This document shows, piece by piece, positions 54,327-63,800 of a DNA stretch of 64,000 nt; positions within the stretch are counted from its first letter, which is position 1; every line of letters starts with the position of its first letter. The DNA is taken from NCBI GenBank assembly GCA_963701435.1, contig CAVPAL010000022.1, positions 147,493-211,492 on the forward strand, read 5' to 3'. Position numbers and translations under genes: made by a program. The stretch is from JAACFF01 sp963701435. Its GTDB lineage: Bacteria > Chloroflexota > Anaerolineae > Promineifilales > Promineifilaceae. Under the pieces are notes generated by a model, which had not been told where the DNA came from, searched no databases, and was given only the letters and a program-made list of their open reading frames with translations.

Positions 54327-54542
54327 TTGCCTCACCAAGCTAACAATCGATCACCATATTTTGATAAGGTTTTAAAATTTTTAGTTTTTAGTGAGTTGTC
54401 TGGCGAGATCGTTTCTTATATTGAAGAACAAGCCGTAGAAAAAGCAGGACAGGCTTTAATTGCTGCCGAACTTATCGATGAAGCGGCCGCGGAAGAAGCC
54501 TTAAAGCTATTCTGGCAGCAGAAGAAATTGAAGACGAATTAG
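54327..54542 (+). CDS. Small hypothetical protein
   Basis: A 71-residue reading frame starting with TTG, helical, with acidic Ala/Glu-rich repeats (EEQAVEKAGQALIAAELIDEAAAEEAL) and a basic end. I do not recognise it. Its 3' end touches the transposase remnant, so it may have been cut by that insertion. A real gene is possible but not certain. Confidence 0.35.
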   Translation: MPHQANNRSPYFDKVLKFLVFSELSGEIVSYIEEQAVEKAGQALIAAELIDEAAAEEALKLFWQQKKLKTN

Positions 54543-55664
54543 ACTGCGGAAATCATCCAGTAATTGCTGATGATAGTCCACATAGGGGGTCAACTTCTTG
54601 TAATGTCGCCCATCGTGAATCCAGCAGAGAGCCTGTTCTGCGGCTAACCATTTGAACTGTGGCGCGTCATCGCTCATTATCACACTGAGTACGGGCATTG
54701 TGGTTTGGGCATGATAGGCGGTTAACGCTGCCGCTTCCAGCACACGTGCTTTTTGCTGTTTGTTTAAGCGGCTTAAATCACTTACTAGCCGTTCCTCAAC
54801 CTGTTCATAGGTCAACCACTCATGCTGCGGCCATTTTTCAATGAGCAGACGTGCCCATTGGGGTACTTCAAAGGCCGCTAACCATTGTTTAGTCTGGCTA
54901 TTGAGCAGAAATTGCGCCTGGGACAGATTTTGCAGCACTTCAATAACGGTCAAGCGGTCTTTGCTTGGACGGGTGAAGTAGGCTGTATACAGGGGATTGC
55001 TCAAGATATGACAATATTGATTTTCCCCATCTACCCGTGTGCCGGTATCATCAATATGCTGCCAACGGCTGCTGTTTAGCCCCGCCTCGTAAATTTCATC
55101 TTTTTCCGCGTGCCATTGCTCATTCTTCTTGGTCAAGATATTGGAGATTTGCCCAGCCGAGATGATTATCCCCATATGTGACAATAGCTCAATCACTTTG
55201 GGTTCGCTCATGTTGGCCGCGTAGTACAGGGTGATGACCAATGTCCGTACATGTGGCCCAAATTCCCCTTCATAGCCGGCTGGTAAAGCGGCTAACCAAG
55301 TTTTCTTTGCCGATGGTGAGTAGTATTTCTCTTTTAGAAAACGGATGTTATCTGTTTCGAATTTCAGCTCTTGCACGACAACTGGCTCGTATCCTTTGAA
55401 CTCCGCGTCGCCTGGCAGTTCGCTTTTGTCTACCGGGAGCACTTGCTCCCGGTCTACCTTGACCTTAGCGACTTTACTCCCTTTTTGCCATTTCTTCGCT
55501 TGCCGCCGTTCTTTTTCTGAGGAATGGTCGTTTCCTTGCCCCTTTTTCTTGACATTAATACCTAATAAAAAAGGAAGGTAAACATGCCAATCGGTAGACG
55601 AGATGAACGACAAGAAAGACGCGAGGATCGCGGCCCAGATCGCGGCGGCAGCGGTAAAAATCAA
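54507..55664 (-). mobile_element. Truncated IS66-like transposase remnant
   Basis: A 385-residue frame that matches the catalytic region of an IS66-like transposase: FGPHVRTLVITLYYAANMSEPKV, HIDDTGTRVDGENQYCHI with the first catalytic Asp, and VIMSDDAPQFKWL followed by ALCWIHDGRHYKKLTPY. The N-terminal part is missing; the frame runs back into the divergent LURP-one gene. The C-terminus is cut after LLDDFRSL. No terminal inverted repeats are visible on either side. It is a relic, not an active element. Confidence 0.78.
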
Positions 55665-56139
55665 TATCAGATGCGTGAAAAGATGGTGTCCATCGGCGAT
55701 GATTTTTGGATTGAAAATTCACAGGGACAAAAAGTGTTCAAAGTTGATGGCAAGGCGCTGCGTATTCGCAATACCTTGAACTTTGATGATGCCCACGGCA
55801 ACACGCTCTATCAAATCCAGGAACGGAAACTGCGCGTCAAAGATAGCATGGAAGTTGAAGATGCGAATGGCAAACAGCGTGGCCATGGTCAAAAAGGCAA
55901 TTATTTCCCCTGTCCGCGATCGGTTTACAGTTAGCATCAAAGGCGGCCCCGATCTGGATGTCAAAGGCAATATTCTGGATCATGAATACACCATTGGTGA
56001 AGGACGCGACAAAGTTGCTGAAGTTTCCAAGAAATGGTTTCGTGTGCGTGACAGTTACGGCGTCGAAGTCGAGCCAGGTCAAGATGACTTGCTGATTTTG
56101 GCTGTAGCGGTTTGTATTGACCAGATGGCTCACGATTAA
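55584..56139 (+). CDS. LURP-one-related (YxjI-like) protein, one frameshift
   Basis: About 184 residues after removing one extra base near 55878. The family (PF04525) has a tubby-like beta-barrel: QMREKMVSIGDDFWIENSQG, GQKVFKVDGKALRIRNTLNF, then after the shift SVAMVKKAIISPVRDRF and DLDVKGNILDHEYTI, ending in LLILAVAVCIDQM. The N-terminus is very basic and Arg-rich (RRDERQERREDRGP). Function unknown. The start lies 3' of AAGGAAGG at the edge of the transposase remnant. Confidence 0.82.
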
Positions 56140-56207
56140 AACTTTAGCGGATCGCCGTATGTGGGCGATTTGGTAGAGGCCTGTTATAGTTCAATAAGAG
56201 GGAATAA

Positions 56208-56669
56208 ATGATGAAATCCAAATATCTTGTAATCCTTTTAGCGGTCGTTTTCATGGCTCTGTTGTTTGCGGTGGGTTGTTCTTCAACAGCCGAACCAACA
56301 CCAGCGCCAGCTACGACGATTGAAGACGTGATCTGGCAATGGGCATCGGTCACCAATCGCTCTACCAATGAGACGACGACCGTGCCAAACCCGGAAAATT
56401 ACACCATCACCTTCAACAGCGATGGCACGTTGACGGGCAAGGCGGATTGCAACTCCTTCAGCGGTACCTATTCAACGGAAGGCGGCTTTTTCATCACGCT
56501 TGGCCCTACCACCATGGCCGCGTGTGGTGAGGATTCGCTGGACCAACAGTACCTGCAATTGTTGGGTGAGGTTGTGGCCGGTGGGCTGGACGGTGCGGGC
56601 GGTTTTGCTCTGGAAACGGCCGGCGGCGAAAAGCGCATGGCGTTTCAAAATGGCGGCGCTGTGCAGTAG
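56208..56669 (+). CDS. META/HslJ-domain lipoprotein
   Basis: A 153-residue lipoprotein. Signal peptide with lipobox FAVGCSS (Cys near residue 25), a short Pro/Thr linker, then a META domain: WQWASVTNRSTNETTTVPNP, YTITFNSDGTLTGKADCNSFSG, and ITLGPTTMAACGEDSLDQQYL. META proteins are often stress- or heat-induced surface proteins. Two ATG codons begin the frame. A stem-loop follows. Confidence 0.88.
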   Translation: MMKSKYLVILLAVVFMALLFAVGCSSTAEPTPAPATTIEDVIWQWASVTNRSTNETTTVPNPENYTITFNSDGTLTGKADCNSFSGTYSTEGGFFITLGPTTMAACGEDSLDQQYLQLLGEVVAGGLDGAGGFALETAGGEKRMAFQNGGAVQ

Positions 56670-56680
56670 AACATAAAATG

Positions 56681-56720
56681 TGAAGCGTGATGCGTGTGAT
56701 TTTTCACGTATCACGCTTCA
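56681..56720 (+). terminator. Stem-loop after META lipoprotein gene
   Basis: TGAAGCGTGATGCGTG pairs with CACGTATCACGCTTCA around a TGATTTTT loop, 11 bp after the stop. A strong hairpin; the following TATATTC is only weakly T-rich. Confidence 0.6.
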
Positions 56721-56758
56721 TATATTCAGAACGAATCTGTCGAAAGGGAGTGAAAACC

Positions 56759-57514
56759 ATGACAGACATAAAAGCTGCTCTTAAACGCAGGAGGCTCAAA
56801 ACACCGCGTGCTGCGGCTGTTGCCGGTATTCTCTTCGCCCTGCTTTACGGTGGCAGTATGCTGCTCATTCGTCTTTCAATTCCGGCTGACCTGGGGACTG
56901 ACAATGCCGTCTGGCTGCAAACCAATTCAAGCAGGATTGTTTTGGCGCTAAACCTGGTGCCTTATGCGGGTATCGCTTTTTTGTGGTTCATTGGTGTGCT
57001 GCGTGATCGGCTGGGCGATTATGAAGATCGTTTGTTTGCGACTGTGTTTTTGGGTAGTGGTTTGATGTTTTTGGCTATGACCTTTGTTGGCGCAGCTTTG
57101 GCAGGCGGATTGTTGAGCAGCTACGTGGCAGAGCCAGACGCTTTGGTAGAAAGTGGTGTATTTAGCTACGGCCGTTCTGTCATGCATCAGGTTGTCAATG
57201 TTTATGCTATTCGGATGGCCGGCGTGTTCATGATCTCCCTAAGCACCATTTGGCTCCGTACGGGTTTGATGCATCGCGGCTGGGCTTTCCTCACCTACGC
57301 GTTGGCGTTGGTGCTGCTGGTGAGCATCGGGTATTCCTTGTGGGTGACCTTGATTTTCCCCGGTTGGGTGTTGGTAATCAGCGTTACTTTTTTGATCCTG
57401 AATCTTCGCCATCAACCCGAGGAAGGGCTGGGAGAAGGAAACGCCGATGGCAATTTCAGGTTGATCATTGGAAATTTGACGCCGGGCTGTTGGCATGTTA
57501 AGATGTTGCCATGA
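56759..57514 (+). CDS. Hypothetical six-helix membrane protein
   Basis: A 251-residue integral membrane protein with about six helices (AAAVAGILFALLYGGSMLLI, NLVPYAGIAFLWFIGVL, VFLGSGLMFLAMTFVGAAL and more). I do not recognise a family with known function. The last 25 residues (after RHQPEEGLG) look unlike the rest and may be a read-through tail. ATG at 56759 follows AAAGGGAG. Its stop TGA overlaps the ATG of the Tyr-rich leader peptide. Confidence 0.65.
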   Translation: MTDIKAALKRRRLKTPRAAAVAGILFALLYGGSMLLIRLSIPADLGTDNAVWLQTNSSRIVLALNLVPYAGIAFLWFIGVLRDRLGDYEDRLFATVFLGSGLMFLAMTFVGAALAGGLLSSYVAEPDALVESGVFSYGRSVMHQVVNVYAIRMAGVFMISLSTIWLRTGLMHRGWAFLTYALALVLLVSIGYSLWVTLIFPGWVLVISVTFLILNLRHQPEEGLGEGNADGNFRLIIGNLTPGCWHVKMLP

Positions 57515-57597
57515 ATTATGGAATAGTTCAGGATACGGTTTATTATTATGGTGAGAATGTCCCGCGCTGTCGCGTAGGAGGATTTGCCTGCTTATAA
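57511..57597 (+). promoter_or_regulatory. Tyr-rich leader peptide in front of tyrS
   Basis: ATG at 57511 opens a 28-codon frame with Tyr as the 3rd codon and three consecutive TAT codons (57541-57549), ending TAA at 57597. An intrinsic terminator follows 31 bp later, then tyrS. This is the layout of ribosome-mediated attenuation, where stalling at Tyr codons prevents termination. CCGCG at 57562-57566 could pair with CGCGG in the terminator arm as an antiterminator. No T-box consensus (TGGNACCGCG) is visible. The ribosome binding site is weak. Confidence 0.5.
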
Positions 57598-57628
57598 ACC
57601 TTATTGGACACAGCATGTAGAAACTTGG

Positions 57629-57656
57629 AGACGCGGCAAAGGCTGCGTCTTTTTTT
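57629..57656 (+). terminator. Intrinsic terminator/attenuator before tyrS
   Basis: AGACGCGGC, a 4-nt loop, GCTGCGTCT (one G-U pair) and seven T. It lies 22 bp upstream of the tyrS start, so it would block tyrS unless antiterminated. Confidence 0.85.
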
Positions 57657-57677
57657 GTCAGTAGGGAGAATATTTTC

Positions 57678-58964
57678 ATGACAAATGTATTTGCAGAATT
57701 GAAGTGGCGTGGGCTTGTCTTTGACCATACAGAAGGGCTGGCTGATCTGTTAAATAATCAGAAAATCACCCTTTACAATGGGTTCGACCCAACGGCCGAT
57801 TCTCTACATATTGGCCATCTGGTGCCGATGATGTTGCTGGCGCGTTTGCAGCGCTATGGGCACACGCCTATTGCCGTTGGCGGTGGCGGTACGGGTATGA
57901 TTGGCGATCCCAGCGGCAAATCTGCGGAACGCAATTTACTGACGCTGGAGCAAGATTAATTACAACCTCTCTTGTGTACAGAAGCAGTTGGCTCACATTT
58001 TAGATTTTAACGTCAAAAGCAATCCGGCCGTAATTGTCAACAACTACAGTTGGCTGTCGGAGCTGTCGATGATGGAATTTTTACGTGATACCGGCAAACA
58101 TTTTACAGTCAATTATATGTTGGCACAAGGATTCGGTTCGCTCCCGGTTGGAACGGGAGGGTGAAGGTATCTCCTACACAGAGTTCAGCTACATGCTGCT
58201 GCAATCTTATGACTTTTTACATCTGTTTGACACCTACAACTGCGTAATGCAGGCGGGCGGCAGTGACCAATGGGGTAATATCACAGCCGGAATTGAATTG
58301 ATCCGCCGCGTGCGGGGCCGGAAGGCGCATGGATTGGCTTTTCCTTTGATTACTCGTGATGACGGCACAAAATTTGGCAAAACGGCCAATGGCCACAGTA
58401 TTTGGCTTGATCCGCAGCAAACGTCGCCCTATCGCTTTTACCAGTTTTGGCTAAATACGAAAGATGCCGATGTTACCAATTATTTGAAGTACTTTACCTG
58501 GTTGGATCAGATGGAGATCGCCGAGTTTGCTCAAATGGTGGCCGAACGGCCGCAAATGCGTGAAGCACAGCGTAAGTTAGCAATGGAGATGACGGGGTTG
58601 GTGCATGGGACAACGGCCGTTACCAAAGCCGAGCAAGCTTCTAAAGTACTCTTCGGTGGTGATTTAGAGGGTCTGGACGCCGATGATATACTGGAGATTT
58701 TTAGCGACGTTCCTTCCAGCCAAATCACCGGGAAGACACTCTCCGGTGAGGCACCTCCCCGTTGTTGATTTACTTGTGAGCAGCGGACTTGAACGCTCAA
58801 AAGGGGCGGCGCGGCGAGCCATTGAGGGGGGTGGTATTTATCTTAATAATCATCGTGTCGGCGACGTGGCCCAGACGGTGACCATTAACCAAGCTATTGA
58901 TGGGCAGTTCTTGATTTTGCGTAAAGGGCGGAAGAAGTATCATTTGGTGCGGTTGGTTAAATGA
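57678..58964 (+). CDS. tyrS: Tyrosyl-tRNA synthetase, three frameshifts
   Basis: About 427 residues after correction, normal for TyrRS. Class I signature LHIGHL (HIGH) follows YNGFDPTADS; GGSDQWGNITAGIELIRR binds tyrosine; the KMSKS equivalent is KFGKTANG. The S4 RNA-binding domain ends the protein (SGLERSKGAARRAIEGGGIYLNN). Single inserted bases near 57955 (CAAGATT), 58128 (GCACAAG) and 58754 (GAGGCAC) break the frame, each with conserved TyrRS sequence on both sides. As an essential gene with no second copy visible, it argues that at least some of the indels in the window are sequence errors. Confidence 0.93.
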
Positions 58965-59052
58965 GGGCTACAACTGATTGGGGAAGAAACGGATAAGAGA
59001 TATGATGGGTAAGAGTTGACGGCCGTATCCAACTGTCTAAAATTATATCCTT

Positions 59053-60278
59053 GTGATTAAGTGGGTGACTGATCGACGCCAGGTGTTTTTAGGCCTGTTT
59101 GCAATTCTGCTTTTGTGGTTGGCGGCTTGCTCCTCTGCCCCGGCAGCGCTAACTGTATCCGGCAATGAGCAGGTTGCGCTGGTTGAAGAAGTTGCTCAAC
59201 CAACGGTCGAACCTCCCACAGCCACAATTAAAACGGCACCACCTTCTACACCCCGTCCGCCGAACACGGCCACACCGCCATCTACAGCGACATCATCGCC
59301 GACTGCATCTGCTACACCGGCAGATACACCGACCCTTACACCCTCACCCACACCCACAGCGCCACCGGATCGCACCTGCCCGGAGGAATCACCCCTCAAG
59401 CCTGAATACAACCGTTATTTTTTGTCGGTTAAGCGCTGGCCGGAACCGGATACGGCCGTTGCCGAACCCCACTTCTGGCTGTCCAAACCGTTACCCGGTG
59501 GTGGCCGGACATTGATCAATCAGCGCTTCCCTTATGGCTGGGATGAGAACGGCCGTTTACTGCTGCACAATGCCGTCGACATGGCTGAAGATTTAGGCAC
59601 ACCGGTTCTAGCGGCGGCTGACGGCACCGTTGTTGTCGCCCAATCAGACATCAATGCCCATTATGGCTGGCGCTGCAATTGGTATGGTCATCTGGTGGTT
59701 GTTGAACTGGACGAAAAGTGGCAAGACCAGCCCGTATACACACTCTATGGGCATATTCTCAACATTGAAGTGGAAGTTGGGCAGCGAGTTAAACGTGGCG
59801 ATCAGTTGGCCGAAGTTGGCATTGGCGGCGCAGCGACTGCCCCCCATCTCCATTTTGAGGTGCGCATTGGCGAGAATGAATTTGGCGCGACGCGCAACCC
59901 GATGTTGTGGCTGAATCCGGGTGATACACGTGGTGTCATTGCCGGTCGATTGGTTGACCCGGAGGGACGCCGTGGCAGGGCGTGCCTCTGGCGCTGGTTG
60001 CCGAGAGTAAAAGTGGCGAAAACGCTTCAACCTGGAGCTATTTGGGTGATCCCGATCATTTGGCCAATCCCGATGAAGGCTGGGCGGAGAATTTTGTTTT
60101 TGCCGACGTCCGCCCCGGTAATTATACGCTAGTCACCGTTTTACAAGATGTTGAATACCAACTGCCGGTCACAGTAGAAGCCGGTGCTTTGACTTTTGTC
60201 GAGTTGACAACTGAACCGTTAAAAACACCCACCCCATCACCAACAACAGCCCAGGAAACGGCCGTTCCAGATGAGTAA
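59053..60278 (+). CDS. M23 peptidase lipoprotein, one frameshift
   Basis: About 408 residues. Signal peptide with lipobox LAACSS, a long Thr/Pro/Ser linker (residues about 55-115, repeated TPTPSPT-like), then a peptidase M23 domain with LLHNAVDMAEDLGTPVLAA (His and Asp zinc ligands), YTLYGHI and APHLHFEVRIG. After a one-base deletion near 59970 a small beta domain follows (PLALVAES, TLVTVLQDVEYQLPVTV). It probably cleaves peptidoglycan or surface peptides at the cell surface. GTG start at 59053 without a strong ribosome binding site. Confidence 0.85.
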
Positions 60279-60361
60279 TTGCCATAAATTGGGTACTGGT
60301 TAACGTCGCGACTAATGGAACGAAGTGCCAAAAAAGGCGCTGGCATATTGTTTGACAACAA

Positions 60362-60886
60362 TCACCGTCGTTGCCAGCAGGTCACAGCTTCCGGCACAAT
60401 CTCGGCCGGCGGTTCACCGCGAACCATAGCAGCTAATTTTAATCCTTGCTGCCTGGCCTGGCGTACCAGCAAAACCGCAAAGGCCGGATTAGCAAACGTG
60501 GTCAGGGTCAGCATGATAAATATCTAGGTACGGCCACCTTGTGTTGCCGCAGCCAAAGCACCAATGCCAAACAACAGGATGACCGCCAACGGCCGTAACC
60601 ATACAAGCTTTGGTATCTCTTTACCGGCCGTTACCCGTCGTGTAGACCATAATGCCCAGGCCAAGAGCGTAAAACCCGGCCCCAAAAGGACGAAAAGACT
60701 GTCAGCCGTCCACACAACATCCTGGCCGGTAGCAGCGATTTTCAATTTCCATCCGGCCTTGAAAACGCCACCGAACACAACAAGAATTGCACCCAATGCT
60801 GCCATGCGTCCACTGTCGGCATCAATGCGCGAGATCATCAACGACGATGTCGATGCGCTGGTGCAGGCCGGCACAAACCTGAGCAT
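60362..60886 (-). pseudogene. Membrane protein fragment with in-frame stop
   Basis: The frame encodes four or five hydrophobic segments (MAALGAILVVFGGVFKAG, LFVLLGPGFTLLAWALW, LRPLAVILLFGIGALAA), then TAG at 60524-60526, and continues in the same frame as IFIMLTLTTFANPAFAVLL to TGA at 60362-60364. The stop is where Trp (TGG) would fit. The N-terminus collides with an unrelated fragment on the other strand at about 60838, so the gene is also truncated at its start. Unknown family. Confidence 0.55.
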
Positions 60887-61177
60887 GGTTAGCCTGGCCG
60901 ATGAAGCGGAACGTTGTTATTGGAACTCAATACGCACAATCAGCCGATATTTGTTGCCACCGATGTTAAAAACGGTCAGTCTGTTAACCTGGCACCGCTG
61001 AAGAGAAACCATGTCTTAATTCGGCGAGATTTTGCCAATGTACATGTTGCACTCGAATGTACCATGCTTGCAAAGGTCGTTCAGCAGAAGGGTGTTTTTC
61101 CCAGAATTCACGTAAACGACGCATCGCATTATATGCATCACTTTTATGTTAGCAAATTGCGAACGAATTTGCAGTGA
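60838..61177 (+). pseudogene. Relics, first part resembling Asp/Glu racemase-maleate isomerase family
   Basis: From 60830 on, MREIINDDVDALVQAGTNLSM and SLADEAER resemble the substrate-binding Thr-Asn segment (GTNLxMxxLADEAE) of Asp/Glu racemase or maleate isomerase type proteins, about 35 residues only. After 60914, in another frame, a piece reading NTHNQPIFVATDVKNG and further on continues to 61177 without a family I know. Neither piece has a start with a ribosome binding site. The stretch 61178-61253 contains nothing I can identify. Confidence 0.4.
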
Positions 61178-61253
61178 GTAAATTCAGTCATTAACGATCT
61201 ATGGTCACGACGACGGAAAATGATCGGATGCCTGGCTTTCAGGCACATCTCCC

Positions 61254-63059
61254 TCAAGGGCAGCTATCCGGGTTATCAGGAATCCAGTCAATACGATGTT
61301 CAGGATTGGCGGCATTGGCAGTATAACCTGGCCCTGCGCCTGCTTCTTCCCATGAATCAATAAATCCGGCGGCGAGCACCTTTTCTATTTGTAAGCCAGT
61401 CGCATTCATATCACCAACAAACACACCTGTCGCCATTCCTCCCAATAATCCAAAATCACAGCCAACTGCGCCATATGCACCGCTTCTAAATCGTCAGCAC
61501 TATGCTGTGTGTGGGTGTTGAGGAACAGTAAGGGTTCTTGCTCATCAATGTTGATCTCGGCGCCAATGTAGCCGCGCCTGATCAGCGTGCCCAAAGTGGG
61601 CAGCAAGCCGGTATCGACCCGCTCAATGGGGTAACGGCTGAGTACGGCCAATCCCCACAACGGATCTTCAACAGTGCTAAAAAAGGCCATGTAAGGCATA
61701 TCGAGACGGTTGCTTAGCCAGGCGGCCAGATCAACACTGCCGTCCAGCATCCAGCCCGGAGGATCTCCTGCAAACCGACAATATCGACCTCTGAGGCTTC
61801 GATGACAGCGGCAATTTCAGTGATGGTTTGTCGCCCGTCTGTGCCGAACCCGGTTCAATGTTGTAGGTCATCACACGCACGGGGAAATTGGGATCGGGCG
61901 CCTGCGGAGCCGGTTTGAGCCAATCGACTAAAAGCAGCAGCACCGGAATGAGCAACAAAGGCAAACCCAGGCGCAGTGCCGACGAGAATGATTGGGGGTT
62001 TATGGTAACGGCCGTTGTCTCCCCCAACCATATTGCCAGTAAGCCACATGCACCCACAACCAGCGCGGCGATGATCGGGATTTCTGCCTGACCGATGGGC
62101 AGTGGTAGTTCCAGCGCAATGTAATAAAGCAGCGCCACAATTACAAAAAGCAGTAAGCCTAGCACCAGGTAAAATGTTTGTGGAATCAGGCTTTGCAGCG
62201 GATCATCATTCCGGCCAACAGGGCCAACACCGTACCGCTGCTGATCATTGTCAGCAGGTAAAGCGGCACAAACCAGGCGGTTACATTGATGAGTAAAGCC
62301 GCGCCAACAACAAAGACGAGCACTCCCAGCAGGATAATCACTTTGTGGGGTGTGCGCATAAGTTGGGAAGCCTCTCGTAAAGCTATTAAATCGCCAACAA
62401 GAATTAGCAGCAGGGCTTGTGCCTGTGACCAGCCGCTAAACGTGGTTACCCAGCCCTGGTTGTTGAAAATTAACCATTGTAAAAACAACCATAAGCCAAA
62501 GCCGAGCAAAGGAATGCTGTTACGCCAGGAACGACCGCTGCCCATGTAATCTGTGGCCGTTTGCCATAAAACCAGCCCGAACGGCGCAATTGGGCCACAA
62601 TGATTAAAGTCGCCACCCAGCCGCTAATCCAACTCAGATCCAGCGTGTTTGTTGCGCCCTTCAGCGCTGTATCGGCCATCAAACCCAAAAAAAGGCATAA
62701 ACAAAATTGGTGCGCCCCAACCCTAACAGCATCGGCATAAGCCAGACAAAAAACATTGTGCCCAATATAGCTGCCCATAAGTCGATGTTCGGCCCCCGCG
62801 ACAACTGCTCTACCAGACGGGCGATAAGCAGCCCTCCACCGGCAATCAGCAGGACAATGTGTGCGGGAAGCAGCTTCAACAACAATAAGACCACAAATCC
62901 CAACAGAAAAGGTCCCAGCGCATAGGGAATCAACCCCGTAACACTGACTTTCACCGTGTCACGTAAATACCAGCCGACGGTCGGAAATAATACCCGGATC
63001 AACTGTCCACCTAACATGATACTCAGTGTGGTTAATAGTAGTGCTGCTTGTTTTTTCAT
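61254..63059 (-). pseudogene. Membrane-anchored endonuclease/exonuclease/phosphatase (EEP) protein, multiple frameshifts
   Basis: One gene read through seven frames. From ATG 63059 there are about ten hydrophobic segments (LLTTLSIMLGGQLIRVLF, YALGPFLLGFVVLLLLKLLP, PLLGFGLWLFLQWLIF, LYYIALELPLPIG), then an EEP phosphatase domain: VMTYNIE-HG-like start, VDIVGLQE, VLSRYPIE, LFLNTHTQHS, FVGDMNATG and HRIDWI. The frame breaks at about 62690, 62530, 62185, 61850, 61750 and 61440 are each best explained by a one-base deletion, several in homopolymers. Corrected length is about 600 residues. True pseudogene or error-rich sequence; family clear. Confidence 0.72.
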
Positions 63060-63130
63060 AATCTAAATCCGTTGTTTCAGCATTAGGCCCGCAGCAAATA
63101 GGCACGGGCGAGTTTTGGGTCGGCGGCAGT

Positions 63131-63299
63131 TTAACGCATCAAATTGTTGCGTGCCAGGCGTGACGCTGCGTCAGCGGCCGCCGGATCGCGGTAATTCCGG
63201 TCACTCTTAATGCCCTGGTGGACCGAATGCCATTGCCAGAGACAGACCAAACGGCCCGGCTCCGACAATAATCACTGGAAGAGGTGAATTTGCACTCAT
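63131..63299 (-). pseudogene. FAD-dependent oxidoreductase relic with internal deletion
   Basis: ATG at 63299, with GAGGAG upstream, gives LPVIIVGAGPFGLSLAMAF, the N-terminal dinucleotide-binding motif of FAD-dependent oxidoreductases. It runs into a stop soon after. In another frame, GIKSDRNYRDPAAADAASRL follows and ends at TAA 63131, which looks like the C-terminal helix of such enzymes. The whole centre is deleted, as in the methyltransferase relic at 3614. Confidence 0.65.
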
Positions 63300-63800
63300 G
63301 GTTACTCCTCAAAAAGGGTGAAATGCCATGACATTGTAACAAAGGCACAGGCTATGACAAAGTGTAAATGAGTTTATAATTGAGTGGATAATGAATTATT
63401 TTAGCAAGACACATTTTTAGTCATATAATGAAAGAAAGCACTCCCACATATTGCTGATTTGCAGTCTTACTAGATGTGAAGGCTGCATATTTGACCACAA
63501 TCGTGGGCCAATTGTCGCATTGTTCGATGCGGTGGTCGGTCTGCAAAAGACACCCTCCACCAGGCTTTTTGTTATTGAAACAAGCTAAAATGAACACTGA
63601 AGACGTCTCAAGGTGTAGGCCAGGATAGCATTGCCTCGCCGAACACTTCCTGAGTATAATTTTTATCACAAGTCTTCTTGAGTGTGACCTGTTTGAAGCG
63701 GTGATCACAAACATATGTGAACATTGCCGGGTTTTGTGAAATGTCGGTTTTCATTCCGCATTCCGCACTCCGGATTCCGCACTTACGAAGGGAGATTGAA
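63300..63800. other. 500-bp gap without recognisable gene
   Basis: I find no supported gene here. A minus-strand frame over 63421-63714 has no family resemblance and no ribosome binding site. Short ATTCCGCATTCCGCAC-type tandem steps occur near 63758-63782 just before the last gene. Confidence 0.5.

Noticed and set aside
54507..55664. Active insertion sequence
   Set aside because: The transposase is cut at both ends and no terminal repeats or target duplication are visible.
57511..57660. T-box riboswitch before tyrS
   Set aside because: No TGGNACCGCG antiterminator bulge is present; the leader-peptide layout explains the region better.
63421..63714. Minus-strand frame of 97 residues before the last gene
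   Set aside because: No recognisable family, no ribosome binding site, and a composition not typical for the genome.
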